This document shows positions 25,821 to 36,874 of a stretch of DNA of 64,000 nucleotides, piece by piece. The DNA is from Strongyloides papillosus (taxonomy: Eukaryota > Nematoda > Chromadorea > Rhabditida > Strongyloididae). The notes below the pieces were generated by a model. It was given only the letters and a program-made list of their open reading frames with translations. It was not told the origin of the DNA and searched no databases. The stretch's first letter is position 1. Every line of letters starts with the position of its first letter. Location of the stretch: assembly GCA_005656395.1 (NCBI GenBank), contig SRSI01000031.1, positions 682,001 through 746,000 on the forward strand, written 5' to 3'. Both the position numbers and the translations under genes were made by a program.

Positions 25821-25995
25821 CACACAGAGCTATGATACTGAAAAACAATTCGATTTTTGGGCACTACCTTTATACGAAGAAAAGTATGTATATCAAACAA
25901 TTTAATGAACATGAGTAAAAGATAAATTTATTTTCTCTTTATCTAAAGGTTGTGCCTGAAAATCGAATTGGTTTTCAGTGTCATAGCTCTGTGTG
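25821..25995. repeat. Long inverted repeat spanning DXO-like exon 1 and intron 1
   Basis: The arm at 25821-25857 and the arm at 25959-25995 are reverse complements over 37 bp with two mismatches. Pairing continues more loosely inward to about 25871 and 25945. The left arm contains the start codon and most of exon 1 of the DXO-like gene; the right arm lies in its first intron. The unpaired loop holds the 5' splice site at 25884. The transcript would form a long hairpin. Confidence 0.85.
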
Positions 25996-27187
25996 AAGTT
26001 TTTTACTTTAAAATTGTTCCTCAAATAATAATAATTAATGACCATCAAAAGTATTGGTTGTAAAAAATATAAAAAATTTTATTAATGTGATATTTTTAAA
26101 AAATCTGTTATTTAGAATTATATTACGATATTATAAGTAAACCAAAAAAAATTGATTCTTTATCATTTGATAGTAATGGACAAATTTTAAAAGATAAAAC
26201 AGCTAATAAAGTATTTTTTAACGACAATATTATGATACTGAAAAATCTTAAAATTGATCTTAAACGAAACTTCGATTTGTATAATCATGAATATGAAAAG
26301 TACAAGTATTTATTTCTTTCAAATATTTTACTATATTTCAATAATAAATACTATGAATCACTCAAGAAAAATATGAGTAATGCTGATTTTTTTATTTCTC
26401 GAGGATTGCTTTCATATCTCGCTGGAGCTTTCAAAGATGATAGAAATATTATTCTTTGGGCATTTTATATGGATGGTGTTCTAGTCATTGTTGATGAGTT
26501 TGACAATAGTAAGTGTATGATATATTTATATATGTATAAGGATAAAATATTTATTAAGGTAGAAAATCAATAAATAAATTATTAATTAATTATATTGGTC
26601 TTAATTTTGAAAATACTACTTGCTCTAAAAAAAAAGAAAGTTATCCTAATTATAGTAGATTAGTTAAGAATTGGGAGCAATATAAAGAAGTTAATATAAT
26701 AGACATTTTTAATCCAAAATACAAAAGAATTAGAGTTGCTTATTTTTGCGAAATTGATGCTTTTGATCGGAAAACAGGGAAACCACTAGAATTAAAAACA
26801 AAATTTAGGAATCCTGGAAATAGTAATAATTTATTTGACTATAAATCGGCTACTGCAACTTTTTTTCAATGTATGTTGGGAAATGTTTCTGAAATTGTTG
26901 TAGGTGTCAAACGTGAAAATCATATTGTAGATAAAATTTTTAAATATCAAAGAGATAAACTCTTAAATATTCATGGAGTTAATAATGCTATAAAAAATTG
27001 TTGTCAACAACTTTGCAATAATTTAAAGAAAATCAAAAGAAAAATGGAAAATAATGAATATGAAGGATGTATTAAAATTGAAGGAAAAAATAACTGTCAA
27101 GAGCTTATCTTTAAATACCATTCAAAGTATCCGAATGAATTTAAAAAATTGTTTACGTCGAAATTTTGTAAAGAATTTTCTATCTAA
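25832..27187 (+). CDS. DXO/RAI1 (Dom3Z) family decapping nuclease-like protein, three exons
   Basis: Exons are 25832-25883, 26116-26508 and 26559-27187 (phase 1 at both junctions), 357 residues. DXO/RAI1 proteins remove faulty or NAD caps and degrade incompletely capped RNA. Visible family features: KLYYDIISKP early; FISRGLLSYLAGAF; after the second splice NSRKSINKLLINYIGLNFEN, matching the family's YMGYKFEQ region; and the metal-binding FCEIDAF (E-x-D) and LELKTKF (E-L-K) motifs. The second intron is only 50 bp. The start is the least certain part: ATG 25832 follows CACACAG, a possible trans-splice acceptor, and lies inside the inverted repeat. The C-terminus (KLFTSKFCKEFSI) is shorter than in the vertebrate protein. 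Confidence 0.75.
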
Positions 27188-29038
27188 AATGTCTTTAGAT
27201 AATCAATTTATAATTATTTTTTTTAATGCAAACTTTTTGGTTTGTTATAATAATAAATTTTGGTTTTGTTGTCAAACAATAAAATTTTTCTAGTTAAAGA
27301 TATTAATGTCATTTACAATTTTCTTCATAACTTTCTTTCGTATTTTTTTACTACTATTTTTTATTTGCATGAATAAAGTGATTGTGTCTTTTAAATCAAT
27401 TGTAATTATTTTTTAATAAAATAGATTATTTCGTAAAACTTTATTAGCAATCGCATTTTCAATATTAATTAATTGTAACATCAATTTTAGATTTGTATAA
27501 TTTAGTACCATATTTTATGTTATAATAAAAAAAAATTCATGTACTTAAAAGGATTAAATAAGCAGTGGTGAAACATTTAATATTCAACCAAATAAACGAT
27601 AGAAAATGTGTGATATCAGAAAATGTCAAAACATTTGTTTCTATTAAAACTAAAGATAAAAAATATTCATTTAAAAAAGTTAATGCATAGAAAAATTTTA
27701 TATTTAGCATTTTCTTTAAATATGAAATATTGTTACTTGATATTTGAATCGTATCCATAAATACCTTTTTAAAGTATATTCTAATAAGCAACAGGTATTC
27801 TGATACATAAATCATTTTATTAACAAAAATACATAACTTTGTTATACTGAACAAAAGGATAATTGCTATTATTTAGAAAAATAATATAATAAAATAATTT
27901 TTTTGAGCTAAAAAACACATGTACATTTTTTTAACATGAATCTGTATATTTGAGAGTATACCTCAAAATCAATATTTATTATGGTAAATTTGTTCTCGCT
28001 TGTACTTACAATAGTTGAAGTCAAAATACAATTTTTTATATTTCAATTTTTGATTGATTTTTTCTAAAAAATTTATAGTGTCGAAAACGGTAAAATTTTA
28101 GTTTTCTATAATTGAATTCAAAAATTTAAATGTGTAGAAATAAAATTTGATTTTAAGCATGATAATTATATAGTATAAAATATACTATCATTTATTTGCT
28201 ATATTTTATCATATCAAAGTTTTTTAATTTTTTTCGACATCATAATATCAATATTATAAGCTTCTTCAAGTGTGTAATTTTAAAAGTAAACAAAATACTA
28301 CTGAAAATTTGTGCAGAAGTTGATGGGACAATAACAAAAATATTTTTAAAGAGTATTTCTAAAATTTGATAATATTAATTTCCATAAAAGTTAGTACACT
28401 AGATACCAAGAAGTCTCTCGCCACGAAGAACCATATACTTGGTCATAAATTCTAAACAGCTGTCACTTATGCTATAAGTACAAACGACAAAACTCATTTT
28501 ACCATGTCAATATAGAACCATTGTAATATTACTAAAATCCTATTTTATCATTTTTGTTTAATTTTTAAAAACATAATTTCTAAATTCCTTTTCTAATATG
28601 TGTCGCGGTAGCAAAATTATGTCTATCCCAAAAGTCTTTCCCTTTTAGGATGATTTTTCTTTTATTTTTTTAAGATATACAATTTTGAATTTCTAAACTT
28701 TAATTTTATGAACATCAAATGACATAATTTTTATATTACGTTTATTTATTATGGTTAACATAAATTTTTAGTTATATTTTTTTTATTATTTATAACTTAT
28801 AAAAAAACAATTAATGTTTTGTGGTATGTTTTAAAAATATATTCTTTTGTAGTCCAAATTTATTTTCAAACATTTTTTTATTATTAAGCATTGAGTCATC
28901 ATACATTCGGGTATTTTCAAAATAATTTCTCTCTTTTTACATTCTCTTATCGTATATTTAATTTATATTTTAGTTATTAATTGATTGAAATTATAAAATA
29001 TATTTATTATAATTTTTTTGTTTTAAAATCAATTTTTG
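27188..29038. other. Long AT-rich intergenic region with one GC-richer island
   Basis: A minus-strand stretch open for 105 codons (27537-27854) starts with TTG, is hydrophobic and has no family resemblance; I regard it as chance or a relic. A GC-richer island at about 28390-28660 carries the small frame listed separately. Nothing else is supported. Confidence 0.45.
28399..28497 (-). other. GC-richer island: 32-codon small frame or structured RNA
   Basis: On the minus strand an ATG-started frame encodes MSFVVCTYSISDSCLEF then MTKYMVLRGERLLGI and a stop, with mixed codon use unlike the surrounding AT-rich sequence. The same DNA also has stems: ACCAAG (28405-28410) with CTTGGT (28438-28443), and ACTTAT/ATAAGT around 28475-28489. 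In AT-rich genomes such islands can mark non-coding RNA. I cannot choose between a small gene, a lone exon relic and an RNA. Confidence 0.25.
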
Positions 29039-31360
29039 ATGGGAAGTGTTGGAAAGTTGACAAAATTTTGTTCTCACCTACAAGAATGTTCTCTTCCATT
29101 ACCTGAGTCTTTAGAAGATATTAAGGTATGTTTTGGAGGTAATTAATATAATTATAAAAAATTATTAATAGAAGAAAAAATGTTGTGTTGAAGAATGTGA
29201 ATGCGAAGTTCTTTGGCTGTGTTTAAAAACTGGTTGTAATTCATACTTTTGTGGTAAGAAAACAAATGACCATGCAAATGCTCATTATCAGGTAAAGATG
29301 CTCGTACAATTAGTTTATTTTAATTTAAATTTTAGTCTCATAATGATCATTCTATACAGATGGCTGTTAATACCAAGAAAGTTTGGTGTGAAATTTGCAG
29401 TATAATAGTTCTAACCCAGCAACAGTATCATGAAATGGTTAAAGATAACAGTCAATTACAGGCTTATGTGATATCAGAAAAAGCTATAAGTTATATGAGA
29501 TTGTTTGAATTGACTGATTACGATGAAAATGATTTTATAAATGGGAGAGGAAAGACAGGATTAAATAATTTAGGAAATTCTTGTTATATGAATGCTGCTA
29601 TTCAAGCATTATCAAACTGTCCTCCATTGACGAGATATTTTTTAAACCGTTTTCCATATTATGAAGATGAATTTGATGATCCAGATAGATTATTGTTGAA
29701 TGAATTAACTCCTGTAGCTGGAACTTATAATGATCTTTTAAATATTTTATGGAGTGAAGATAGAAGGTATTCAACCTCACCTCACCATCTTTTAGGGCTA
29801 GTGTCGAGAAGATTCCCTCAATTTGCTGGATATGGTCAACAAGACTCTCAAGAGTTTATTCGTTGTTTTTTAGATATTTTACATAATGAACTACGCCGAC
29901 CTGTCTATAAATGGGAACGGGATTATGATGAAAAAATGATGTTAATTCATAAAGAAAAAGACGTTGGTACTCCTTCAACTGACCTATCGACAACGAACAC
30001 AGACGCAACAGATAGTGGATTATCATCTGAGTCAGAAGAATGTAGTGAAGGAAATAATTCAAGTGTAGGTAGTTTTACAAAAGATAAGATAATAAAAAAA
30101 TTACCAATGACGGAGGAGATGAAAAATAATTTTGATTATAATCTTAAAAATGTCAAGTATAGTAAAAGTATAATATCTGAAATTTTTGATGGTAAATTAA
30201 GGAGTACAGTGAAATGTACGACATGCAACTATTTGTCACACACAACAGAAACTTTTCAGGATTTATCTCTTAGTATTCCAACACCAGAACACCTTAAAAA
30301 GGTAAAGCAAATTTTAGAAGATGGTGAAGGGTGTGAAAGTATAGTTACATCAACACCTAAAAATAACAATAATTTGTATAATTATTTGTTATCTTATATT
30401 TTATGGAGTGGAAGAGCTTTCATATATCCTTTTTATACAAATACAATTGGAGCAATGTATAATTATTTTTTCTCTGGGACTGTTGATTTAGAAGATTGTT
30501 TAGAATCATTTTTTTGTCCTGAACATTTAAATGGTGATGATATGTATTCATGTGAAAAATGTTCTAAATTAAGAGTCGGCGTAAAAACATGTAAATTAAA
30601 GTGTCTTCCAGAAATTTTATGTATACATTTAAAAAGATTTCGCCATGACCAACATGGGTATAATTTCAAGGTTAATACAAAAGTTACATTCCCTATCTGT
30701 AAATTGGATGTCAAGAAGTATATAGATAAAAAGATGTTACCTAAAAATGCAAGTACACAGTATGATTTAGTATCAATGATATCTCATCAAGGAGGAAGTT
30801 TAGATTGGGGACATTATGTTGCATATTGTAGGAATGATATGGACGGTTGTTGGTATGAATATAATGACAGTAATGTAATAAAAAGAGATCAACTATATAT
30901 TTTAAATGTCGAAGCATATGTGTTATTTTATCAAAAAAGAGACGTTAATCGTAATATGGAAACAATTCGGTCGAGAACTATACAAATTATTAATACATTA
31001 AGAGAAAAATTTTCACGTAAAAAAAATAATTTCTTGATGACTGATGTTAAGTATATCTCTAGAGAATGGATATATAAATTTAATTTGTTTTCAAATCCAG
31101 GAAATATTAATAATTATAATTTCTTATGCCCACATGGTTTAATATTGCCTCCAATGATAAATTCAATATCTGATGTAGCAGTACCAATACCATCGCGTTT
31201 ATATCAATATTTGTCTTCACAATTTGGAGGTGGTCCCTCAACAGGTATTCTTTCTGAATGTAAAATTTGCACAGAAATTCATCAATCATTTATAAAACAA
31301 TGTATTGAATTATCCGATATTTCTGGACAAAAGAAATCTTCTATATCATCTCAACTATGA
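29039..31360 (+). CDS. Ubiquitin-specific protease, USP20/USP33 type, three exons
   Basis: Exons are 29039-29125, 29172-29291 and 29336-31360 (all phase 0), 743 residues. It would cleave ubiquitin from substrates. Domains in order: an N-terminal ZnF-UBP built across the first two introns (CSHLQEC, CCVEECECEVLWLCLKTGC, then H-rich HANAHYQSHNDH and CEIC); the USP catalytic domain with the Cys box GLNNLGNSCYMNAAIQALSN (Cys152) and the His box GSLDWGHYVAYCRND (His562); an internal C-x-x-C pair of the USP zinc ribbon (CTTC ... CEKC); an acidic Ser-rich insert near 295-320; and a C-terminal DUSP-like segment (ISREWIYKF ... CPHG, PSRLYQYLSSQFGGG). The order ZnF-UBP/USP/DUSP is that of USP20/33. All catalytic positions appear intact. 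The ATG follows a T-rich tract with no clear TATA. Confidence 0.9.
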
Positions 31361-31514
31361 GAATATCATAAAATTAATTTTTTTTAATATTTTTCGAGAT
31401 ATTTTATACTAACCTATTAATTATAAATAAATATATATATTTATGTAAAAATAAAATCACCTTTTTAATTAGGTCAATTTACGAAATCTTTAAATACAAC
31501 TCAATACAACGACC

Positions 31515-31524
31515 TATATAAAAG
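31515..31524 (+). promoter_or_regulatory. TATA box of the collagen gene
   Basis: TATATAAAAG lies 74 bp upstream of the collagen start, a usual arrangement for stage-regulated nematode cuticle collagens. Confidence 0.5.
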
Positions 31525-31597
31525 ATTATTTAAATATCTTCTTTATAACCTTGATAATTCATTTCGGTAAAAATCTTATATTTGTCATATATCTACT

Positions 31598-32593
31598 ATG
31601 GCGCAGATTGGACCGAATGATTATCCTGTTAAACAGAAAAAATCACTTCGAACTATTGCTTTTATTTCTGTTGCATTAGCAACTGTCTCAGTTTTAGGTT
31701 GTGTTATTGTTCTTCCACTAGCCTACAATAATGTTCAATCTATTCATTCATACATGCAAAATGAAGTAGACTTCTGTAAAACAAGATCAAGAGATATGTG
31801 GAGAGAGATGGTTCAAATGCAAATCGTTGGAGGTGTTCAAATCTCAAAAAAAGTTAAACGTCAATATGATTTTGGTAGTGATGCTAGAATACCATCTGGA
31901 CCACCAATACCAGTAAACAATGAGCCAAATCAACCAGTTGGCGGAAGTTGTTGCACTTGTCAAGTTGGACCACCAGGACCTCCAGGACCACCAGGAAGAG
32001 ATGGAAGACCAGGGTTTGTTTAAAAAGATAAAAATAATTATAATTTATACTTTTTTAGTGCACCAGGAAGACCAGGAAATCCGGGACCACCAGGAAGAGA
32101 TGGAGTTTTGTTACCAGGACCACCACCAAAACCACCATGTCAAAAATGTCCACCTGGGCCTCCAGGACCACCTGGCCCACCAGGACCAAAAGGCTTACCA
32201 GGACCTCAAGGTGATCCAGGAACACCAGGACGCGATGGAATACCAGGACTTCAAGGACCACAAGGACCTCCTGGACCTCAAGGTCCACCTGGAGAACCAG
32301 GAGAGAAAGGTCCAGTTGGAGATCCTGGTAAAGTAATAAATGGTGCTCCACCAGGCCCTCCAGGTCCACCAGGGCCACCTGGACCACAAGGACCACCTGG
32401 GCCACCAGGAAGAGATGGTCAAATCGGAAGACCAGGACCACCAGGACCACCGGGTGATGCTGGAGAACGTGGTTCAGATGGATTACCAGGTCCAAATGGA
32501 CCTCCAGGAGAAAGAGGTCCACCAGGACTAAATGGATCTTGTGATCATTGTCCGGCCCCTAGAGCAGGACCAGGATATCAAAAAAGAAAATGA
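31598..32593 (+). CDS. Nematode cuticle collagen, two exons
   Basis: Exons are 31598-32013 and 32059-32593 (GG|T junction), 316 residues. Standard layout: a short cytoplasmic N-terminus, a membrane-anchor segment ([20 protein letters not shown]), the conserved pre-collagen region with a subtilisin/furin-type cleavage site (KKVKRQYD), a cysteine cluster (GSCCTCQVG), then Gly-X-Y repeats interrupted at [15 protein letters not shown] and KVINGAPPG, and a final cysteine pair ([11 protein letters not shown]). After cleavage and crosslinking it would form part of the cuticle. The many proline codons give a local rise in GC. The GTTTGT donor is unusual compared with the other genes here, but the junction restores the Gly-X-Y register exactly. 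Confidence 0.95.
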
Positions 32594-33127
32594 AAGAAAA
32601 CTTAGTATTTACCCGCTTTTCAGTAAGATAAAATTCCAGTCCGGGACAAATTTTTTGCAATTATGTGTTTTTACTAAAACTTTTTTTTTATAATAATGTT
32701 TTTTTGATATTTAGTTACGAAATAAAAATATTGCCATGTTCTTTGATATATTTGTTTCATGTCGCATAGTATGAAAAATATTTTTATTTTCGACGATACA
32801 TGAAGTTCTGTATTACAAGGTATTTTCTAATGTTAATTTTTTATAGAATAATTTTTTAGTAATGTATATATTAATAATATTATCGTAAAATAATCAAATT
32901 CTGACAAAAACAAGCTTATATTTAAATTCTAATGTAATGGTAAATTTTTTCTAACGTAAAAAAGGATTTTTCAAAGGATAAAGTTATGTATTAAATGAAT
33001 TTTTTTGTATAAAAACAAAAATATCTGATTAGAATGTTTAATATTTATCGTATATTATCATATTGAGATTGTATAAAAAGAAAAAATTTAGCTTCATACT
33101 CATAAACTAACATTTTATATTGTTTCA
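32594..33127. other. Intergenic region between collagen and repeat protein
   Basis: 3' flank of the collagen (AAATAAAAAT near 32718 may serve for polyadenylation) and promoter of the next gene. No other content seen. Confidence 0.5.
33072..33080 (+). promoter_or_regulatory. TATA box of the secreted Thr/Glu-repeat gene
   Basis: TATAAAAAG sits about 50 bp before the start codon, suggesting a short leader and a strongly expressed gene. Confidence 0.45.
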
Positions 33128-34786
33128 ATGCAAAGAATAGCATATTTTTACTTATTAGCTTTACTAGCTACACCAATCTTTTGTGGTTCATATGATACTA
33201 GCGCTTCAAAAAGTGCTGAAGAAAACAAAAATACTTGTTCAGAACTTGCCGATGATGATGGAACATCTGGAAAACCTATATTAATTGAAGCACTTTATAA
33301 TATTTCAATAACATTATCTGGCAGTAGTAAAACAACTTTTGATGCTTTTATTGTCTATTTGGAAGAAACATACTTTGAATCTGGAAATTACACATCCATT
33401 GACATTGTTCTTGAATGTTCATTTGAAATATATAAATTCTTTAAGAGCAATTCTAATTACTATAGTGAATTTCAATTCATAACAATTGGAGAATGGGGAT
33501 CATTTTATGATTTGTTTCAAGTTGGTATTTACCTTTCTGCAGATAAATTTACTGGCTGTTGGAGTGAAAATTCATCTGGAGAGTATGATCTTCTTATCAG
33601 TTTTCAAACATTCCAAGCAACATTATCATCATCAGATCAAGCAATATTTAATACATATATTACACAACTAGAAGTTATTTTATCAAGTACTGTAGATGTA
33701 TCAGTTAAATATGAACAATTCTATTCATTATGCACTCAAATAACAACAGATCATCCAGAATGGGAATCATCTTTCCTTTCTACTGATTGCGGAAGCATGG
33801 GTTCATTATATATGCTCCTTCAAATTTCACTTCAATACTATCGTATATCACTAATCCCAACATTGTTCTCTGGTACTCCCGAATGTCAATTCGTTCAAGG
33901 CTTAGAGAGTTGTCTTACAAATCCATCATATACAATTTCAGCAAGCGACAAAGCTTATATTAATGCATTAATATCAAGCTTCCAAGAAACTATTAGTGAC
34001 GAAAGTCTTACAATAATTGAACAGATGCAAATTATTGTATATAAATATGAACAATTTTTGCTTACTTATTATTACTTAGAAGAAGTATTTCTTTCTTTCC
34101 AAATTTCTGCAGAATTTGGAACTTTCCAAGATTTTATTTCTATCTTTACATTCGGACAAACTCAAGATTGCTGGCCAGATAATTTTGAAACAACTAGTTC
34201 ACCATTATCAGAAACTGAAGAAACAACTGAAGGAACAACTGAAGAAGTAACTGAAGAAACAACTGAAGAAACAACTGTAGAAGTAACTGAAGAAACAACT
34301 GAAGGAACAACTGAAGAAGTAACTGAAGAAACAACTGAAGGAACAACTGTAGAAGTAACTGAAGAAACAACTGAAGGAACAACTGAAGAAGTAACTGAAG
34401 AGACAACTGAAGAAACAACTGTTTCTCCATCAACATCGACATCTACAACTACAATCAAAACAACTACAATACCAAAACTAGGTAATTGTGCTACTGCTAC
34501 AAAACAATGTCTTGCTTTAAGTGGAAATTGGTCAATCATTTATACATCATCTACAACACAATGGAAATCATGGACAGCATCACAAAAAACAAATTGGAAG
34601 AACCAATGTACTTCATTTACTAAAAAATACATAAAAAATGCAAAAATGACACCACTTCAAAAAATCAAAGGTGTTGTTAGTAGCATTGAGGCATACGTCA
34701 AATTATTTACTTACATGAAAGTAAAAATTTTTGCTATCAAAATTGCAAAATGGGGAACAATTGGGCAATTATGTGGATGCTATTAA
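33128..34786 (+). CDS. Secreted protein with repeated helical modules and Thr/Glu mucin-like repeat, single exon
   Basis: 552 residues, no intron. A signal peptide (RIAYFYLLALLATPIFCG) is followed by three diverged repeats of about 110 residues. Each has a helical LxxF...LxxS..D.A.FN.YI.QLE pattern, an F/Y-rich middle and a GEWGSF/DCGSMGS/AEFGTF-type motif before a cysteine (DCW or GCW). Residues 362-431 are a low-complexity EVTEETTEGTTE array, probably O-glycosylated. The C-terminal 100 residues resemble another module (WKSWTASQKTNWKNQC) and end GQLCGCY. I do not recognise the family; it looks like a lineage-specific secreted or cuticle/excretory product. It converges on the kinase gene with only 73 bp between stop codons. 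Confidence 0.75.
   Translation: MQRIAYFYLLALLATPIFCGSYDTSASKSAEENKNTCSELADDDGTSGKPILIEALYNISITLSGSSKTTFDAFIVYLEETYFESGNYTSIDIVLECSFEIYKFFKSNSNYYSEFQFITIGEWGSFYDLFQVGIYLSADKFTGCWSENSSGEYDLLISFQTFQATLSSSDQAIFNTYITQLEVILSSTVDVSVKYEQFYSLCTQITTDHPEWESSFLSTDCGSMGSLYMLLQISLQYYRISLIPTLFSGTPECQFVQGLESCLTNPSYTISASDKAYINALISSFQETISDESLTIIEQMQIIVYKYEQFLLTYYYLEEVFLSFQISAEFGTFQDFISIFTFGQTQDCWPDNFETTSSPLSETEETTEGTTEEVTEETTEETTVEVTEETTEGTTEEVTEETTEGTTVEVTEETTEGTTEEVTEETTEETTVSPSTSTSTTTIKTTTIPKLGNCATATKQCLALSGNWSIIYTSSTTQWKSWTASQKTNWKNQCTSFTKKYIKNAKMTPLQKIKGVVSSIEAYVKLFTYMKVKIFAIKIAKWGTIGQLCGCY
34211..34423 (+). repeat. 36-bp in-frame tandem repeat (12-residue Thr/Glu unit)
   Basis: About six tandem copies of a 36-bp unit encode EVTEETTE(G/E)TT(E/V). 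The last residue of each unit alternates between E and V, so a 72-bp higher-order period is visible. This suggests growth by duplication of unit pairs. Confidence 0.9.
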
Positions 34787-34859
34787 AGTATCTTTTTTTC
34801 ATAAAATTAAAAATGTTTATTTCTTATTTTAAATAAACTGTTCATTGATTATATATTTA

Positions 34860-35926
34860 TTATTGGTATGAAGCTTTCCATGACTCTGAACCTTCCTCCC
34901 AATCATACGGTTCTTCGATATTAATATTGTTATTCTTAATTGCTAAATTTAATAGTCCTCTTATGTATGAATAGTCAATTTGTGATAAAAAGTTTAATTT
35001 TGATAAATAATCAAATATTCTAAAAAATTCAGTTTTTGGGCAATTTTTTAATAATTCTCCAATATATTCTTGTTGTCGATATTTCATTTTACATTCTAAA
35101 ACTAGCTGTTTATCATTATGAGACGATGTTCCCCATGGAAGGCTCCCGTTCATCATTTCGATTATCATATACAACCATGACTCAATATCGTCTTTTGGTG
35201 ATTGATCTTGGAAATTATGTGCTGCTAAAGATGCATATCTAATTGTACCATTAAAATGTGTAGTCTTTCTATCAACTTTTTCTGGATCATTAGAATACTC
35301 TTGAATAAACTTTTCTCTATTATATGTTTTACATAAACCAAAGTCTATAATATAGACATATACTTTATTGTTTTGTTTTTTTATTACAAAATTGCTAGGT
35401 TTGATATCTCTGTGAACAAAATTGTTTTGATGAACTTCTTCTATACATTCTAATGTTTCTAGTGCTAATCGAAGTGCTGTTGATGTTGAAAAACGTAACT
35501 CAACAAATTGATGTCTTAGTTCACTGAGATTTTGATCTAATAAGTCCATAACTACAAATTTAAAATGTCCTGCAATGTTGCCTCGATCAACTAATTTAGG
35601 AATTCTTTTAAGATCATTTTTTAAACTTAATTTTAATAATTTATATTCAACATGAATACAATTATTTTTATAAATTAATAATTCTAATTTTAAAGCAAAT
35701 TTTTTTCCATCTTTTCTTCTTAATACCTTAAAATAGGATTTTTATTAGTAAGATATAAATATATAAAACATACCTCATAAACACCACCAAATTTTCCACG
35801 TGAAATTAGTCTTCCTACTACATATGCATTTTTTTCACCATTTACTAAGTTATTGACTTTTGGTAGAAGATTTGATACTGAATCTGAATCTTCACTTTCT
35901 AAAGAATCTCTATTTTCACTACTCAT
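34860..35926 (-). CDS. Casein kinase 1 / tau-tubulin kinase-like protein kinase, two exons
   Basis: Exons are 35774-35926 and 34860-35726 (phase 0), 339 residues. Kinase motifs are complete: glycine loop GRLISRGKFGGVYE, ATP lysine in FALKLEL (Lys64), HRDIKPSNF (Asp158), DFG in IIDFGLCK (Asp179), and the CK1-group activation segment FNGTIRYASLAAHNFQDQSP followed by DDIESWLYMIIEM. This fits the TTBK-like branch that is greatly expanded in nematodes, often in sperm. The N-terminus is a Ser/Glu/Asp-rich leader. I chose ATG 35926 because a TTTTTTAG acceptor lies just upstream, probably for trans-splicing; an in-frame ATG at 35962 would add 12 residues. Confidence 0.88.
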
Positions 35927-36874
35927 ATAAAGTCTAAAAAACGCAGACTCATAGACCTTCATAATTATTGTTATGATAGAAATAATATAAATCAACAAAC
36001 AAATTTCATTATTATAATGTATGTGGATATTGAAGAAAAATTCTATATCCTCTTATCTTACAGTCTCTCTTTTTTTATGTGATTGTTAAGGAGAAGTGAA
36101 TGCTTTTATATAATATAAATATATATACAAATGTTTAAATAAATTCAACGTTAAATCTCTTTTCAACTTACTATCTGTTGACTAAGACTAATATTTATCG
36201 GAAGTTTTATTTTGTAGTTTCTTTACATAACGAAAATGATATTATACAAAATTAATAGATGGAATTTTTTAAGAGTACTCTTTATTTATACTATCTTAAC
36301 AAATATAAAGAACACATCATAATATTATAATAAAAAAGTATAATATTAAAATTTTGAAATTTTTTATCCTTTCTTTAGTAGGAATTATAAACAAAACAAA
36401 TAAGTTTACTTTTTTTAATGAATAACTATTAATGCCTCATTTCTTTAAAAAAATAAAATAAAGTACAATAAAAACATATATGAAGAGGCTGGTATATAAA
36501 ATAATAATCACACGTATGATATTATGTTATCAATAAATATATGTATCCTTTAAACATAATAAGAATAGCTTAACTTGTTGTGATAAAACACATATCAGAT
36601 GTGTGTTAAAAGCAATTAACTAATAACAAATATTTCTTGCATCTTCCGAAAAGCTCGCTTTTTACTGTGTTTCATTAGCCTATTCATGTCAATTGATCAA
36701 AAATACTTCATTAATAAGAATTTAAAATAATAATAAGATCAATATTGTTTATCTTATTATCAAACAACATAAACTACTGATTCCATATGTTTTGTTGTTA
36801 TGCTGTATAATTTTATATACATCTAAATGACATTAAAAATATTTTATTATATGTTATCCTATATATACAATATA
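35927..36874. other. AT-rich intergenic region
   Basis: Upstream region of the kinase and downstream region of the channel gene. No gene recognised. Confidence 0.5.

Noticed and set aside
27537..27854. 105-codon minus-strand hydrophobic frame
   Set aside because: It begins at TTG. A frame of this length is expected about once by chance in a window this AT-rich, and no receptor motif is visible.
32055..32522. Long minus-strand frame antisense to collagen
   Set aside because: It is an artefact of Gly-Pro-rich codons; proline and glycine codons read antisense rarely give stops.
34162..34539. Minus-strand frames antisense to the Thr/Glu repeat
   Set aside because: They are periodic shadows of the 36-bp repeat.
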